Shown here piece after piece: positions 63,536 through 64,000 of a stretch of DNA of 64,000 nucleotides (position 1 is its first letter; each line of letters starts with the position of its first letter). The notes beneath the pieces were generated by a model. It made no database searches, had not been told where the DNA came from, and saw nothing but the letters and a program-made list of their open reading frames with translations. The DNA is from Mesorhizobium sp. J8 (GTDB taxonomy: Bacteria; Pseudomonadota; Alphaproteobacteria; Rhizobiales; Rhizobiaceae), in the NCBI RefSeq assembly GCF_016591715.1, contig NZ_AP024109.1:3534001-3598000 (forward strand). The letters run 5' to 3'. The position numbers and the translations under genes are program-made.

Positions 63536-64000
63536 ATGATGAAATCCCCACGCCCCTCTGCCCTGCAGGCGGTGATGAAAGAAGCCAGGCGCGCCATAAG
63601 ACCGCTCATCTGGTTCAGCGCAGGCATCAACATTCTGATGCTGACTGGCGCGTTCTATATGCTCCAGGTCTATCACCGGGTGCTGGGCAGCCACAGCTTG
63701 GAGACATTGGTGACGCTGTCGCTGATGGCGGCGGCGGCGATCACCACGATGGCAGGGCTAGAGGTGGTTCGCGCACGCCTCTTGTCCACCGTCGGGACAT
63801 GGTTGAACGCCCGATTAGCTCCGGTACTTCTGAGCGCATCGGTTGAATACGCCGCCTCGGCGCCGGGCCAGATCAACGCCCGTGCGCTGCGTGACCTCGA
63901 CCAGGTGCGGAATTTCTTCACCAGCCCGAGCATCTACCCCATTCTCGATGCACCTTGGGCACCAATTTTCTTGGGCGCTATCTTCCTCATGCATCCGTTG
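63536..64000 (+). CDS. Type I secretion system permease/ATPase (partial)
   Basis: The first 155 codons of a PrtD/HlyB-family ABC exporter; the gene continues past the right edge. The N-terminal region has two helices (FSAGINILMLTGAFYMLQVY and VTLSLMAAAAITTMAGLEVV). The characteristic ALRDLDQVRNFFTSP segment and the start of the third helix region (LDAPWAPIFLGAIFLMH) are present. Two consecutive ATG codons (63536, 63539) are possible starts. It should export the preceding repeat protein. Confidence 0.9.
   Translation, partial: MMKSPRPSALQAVMKEARRAIRPLIWFSAGINILMLTGAFYMLQVYHRVLGSHSLETLVTLSLMAAAAITTMAGLEVVRARLLSTVGTWLNARLAPVLLSASVEYAASAPGQINARALRDLDQVRNFFTSPSIYPILDAPWAPIFLGAIFLMHPL

Overview
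The window is high-GC DNA from an alphaproteobacterium of the Rhizobiales, most likely Mesorhizobium or a close relative. This is inferred from gene content: phosphatidylcholine synthase, a BacA/BclA-type peptide transporter, an IalB-family protein, HspQ, the gor / DUF2059 / rpiA cluster, a DUF1289 protein, a TIGR02281-type aspartic protease, a rhizobial-type TolB-TPR adenylate cyclase and a RIME-like palindromic repeat. No rRNA, phage, IS element or CRISPR array was seen. There is one tRNA, tRNA-Val(CAC).

Layout. 0-2.4 kb: end of a BMP-type nucleoside/sugar ABC transporter operon. 2.6-6.0 kb: quinone oxidoreductase, then a coupled DUF2182-DUF1326-pcs membrane cluster. 6.1-21 kb: mostly housekeeping genes (UbiH-type hydroxylase, AEC transporter, hspQ, ialB, family 5 solute-binding protein, DsbA-like protein, BclA-like transporter, mgtE with a structured leader, gor, rpiA, gph, tRNA-Val).

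21.1-33.8 kb is the most unusual region. It holds an MBL-fold hydrolase coupled to a 1234-aa protein carrying both a subtilase and a gluzincin metalloprotease active site, a CRP-family regulator, a 1411-aa cytochrome P450-DyP peroxidase fusion with central membrane helices, and a class III cyclase-TolB-TPR protein. Two perfect TGTGA-N6-TCACA sites lie in its intergenic regions: one between the protease and CRP genes, one just upstream of the P450-DyP gene. This suggests a local cyclic-nucleotide-controlled redox/proteolysis module, which I regard as the best candidate for an undescribed system.

34-42.5 kb: cell-wall L,D-transpeptidase, an SDR/TetR pair with matching operators, rhodanese, plsY, an alpha/beta hydrolase/MarR pair with two identical operators, a PPOX flavoprotein and a DUF971 protein. 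42.5-47 kb: moaA and mobA-mobB (molybdenum cofactor) interleaved with small exported proteins and an EamA transporter. 47-49.6 kb: polar amino acid ABC transporter lacking an ATPase gene. 49.7-59.8 kb: metabolic and repair genes (beta-hydroxyacid dehydrogenase, AlkD-like, GNAT, Lrp, uracil-DNA glycosylase, GST, nuclease, histidine kinase, cobT, dusA). 59.8-64 kb: a long structured non-coding leader, a large repeat-containing secreted protein, and the start of its type I secretion ABC transporter.
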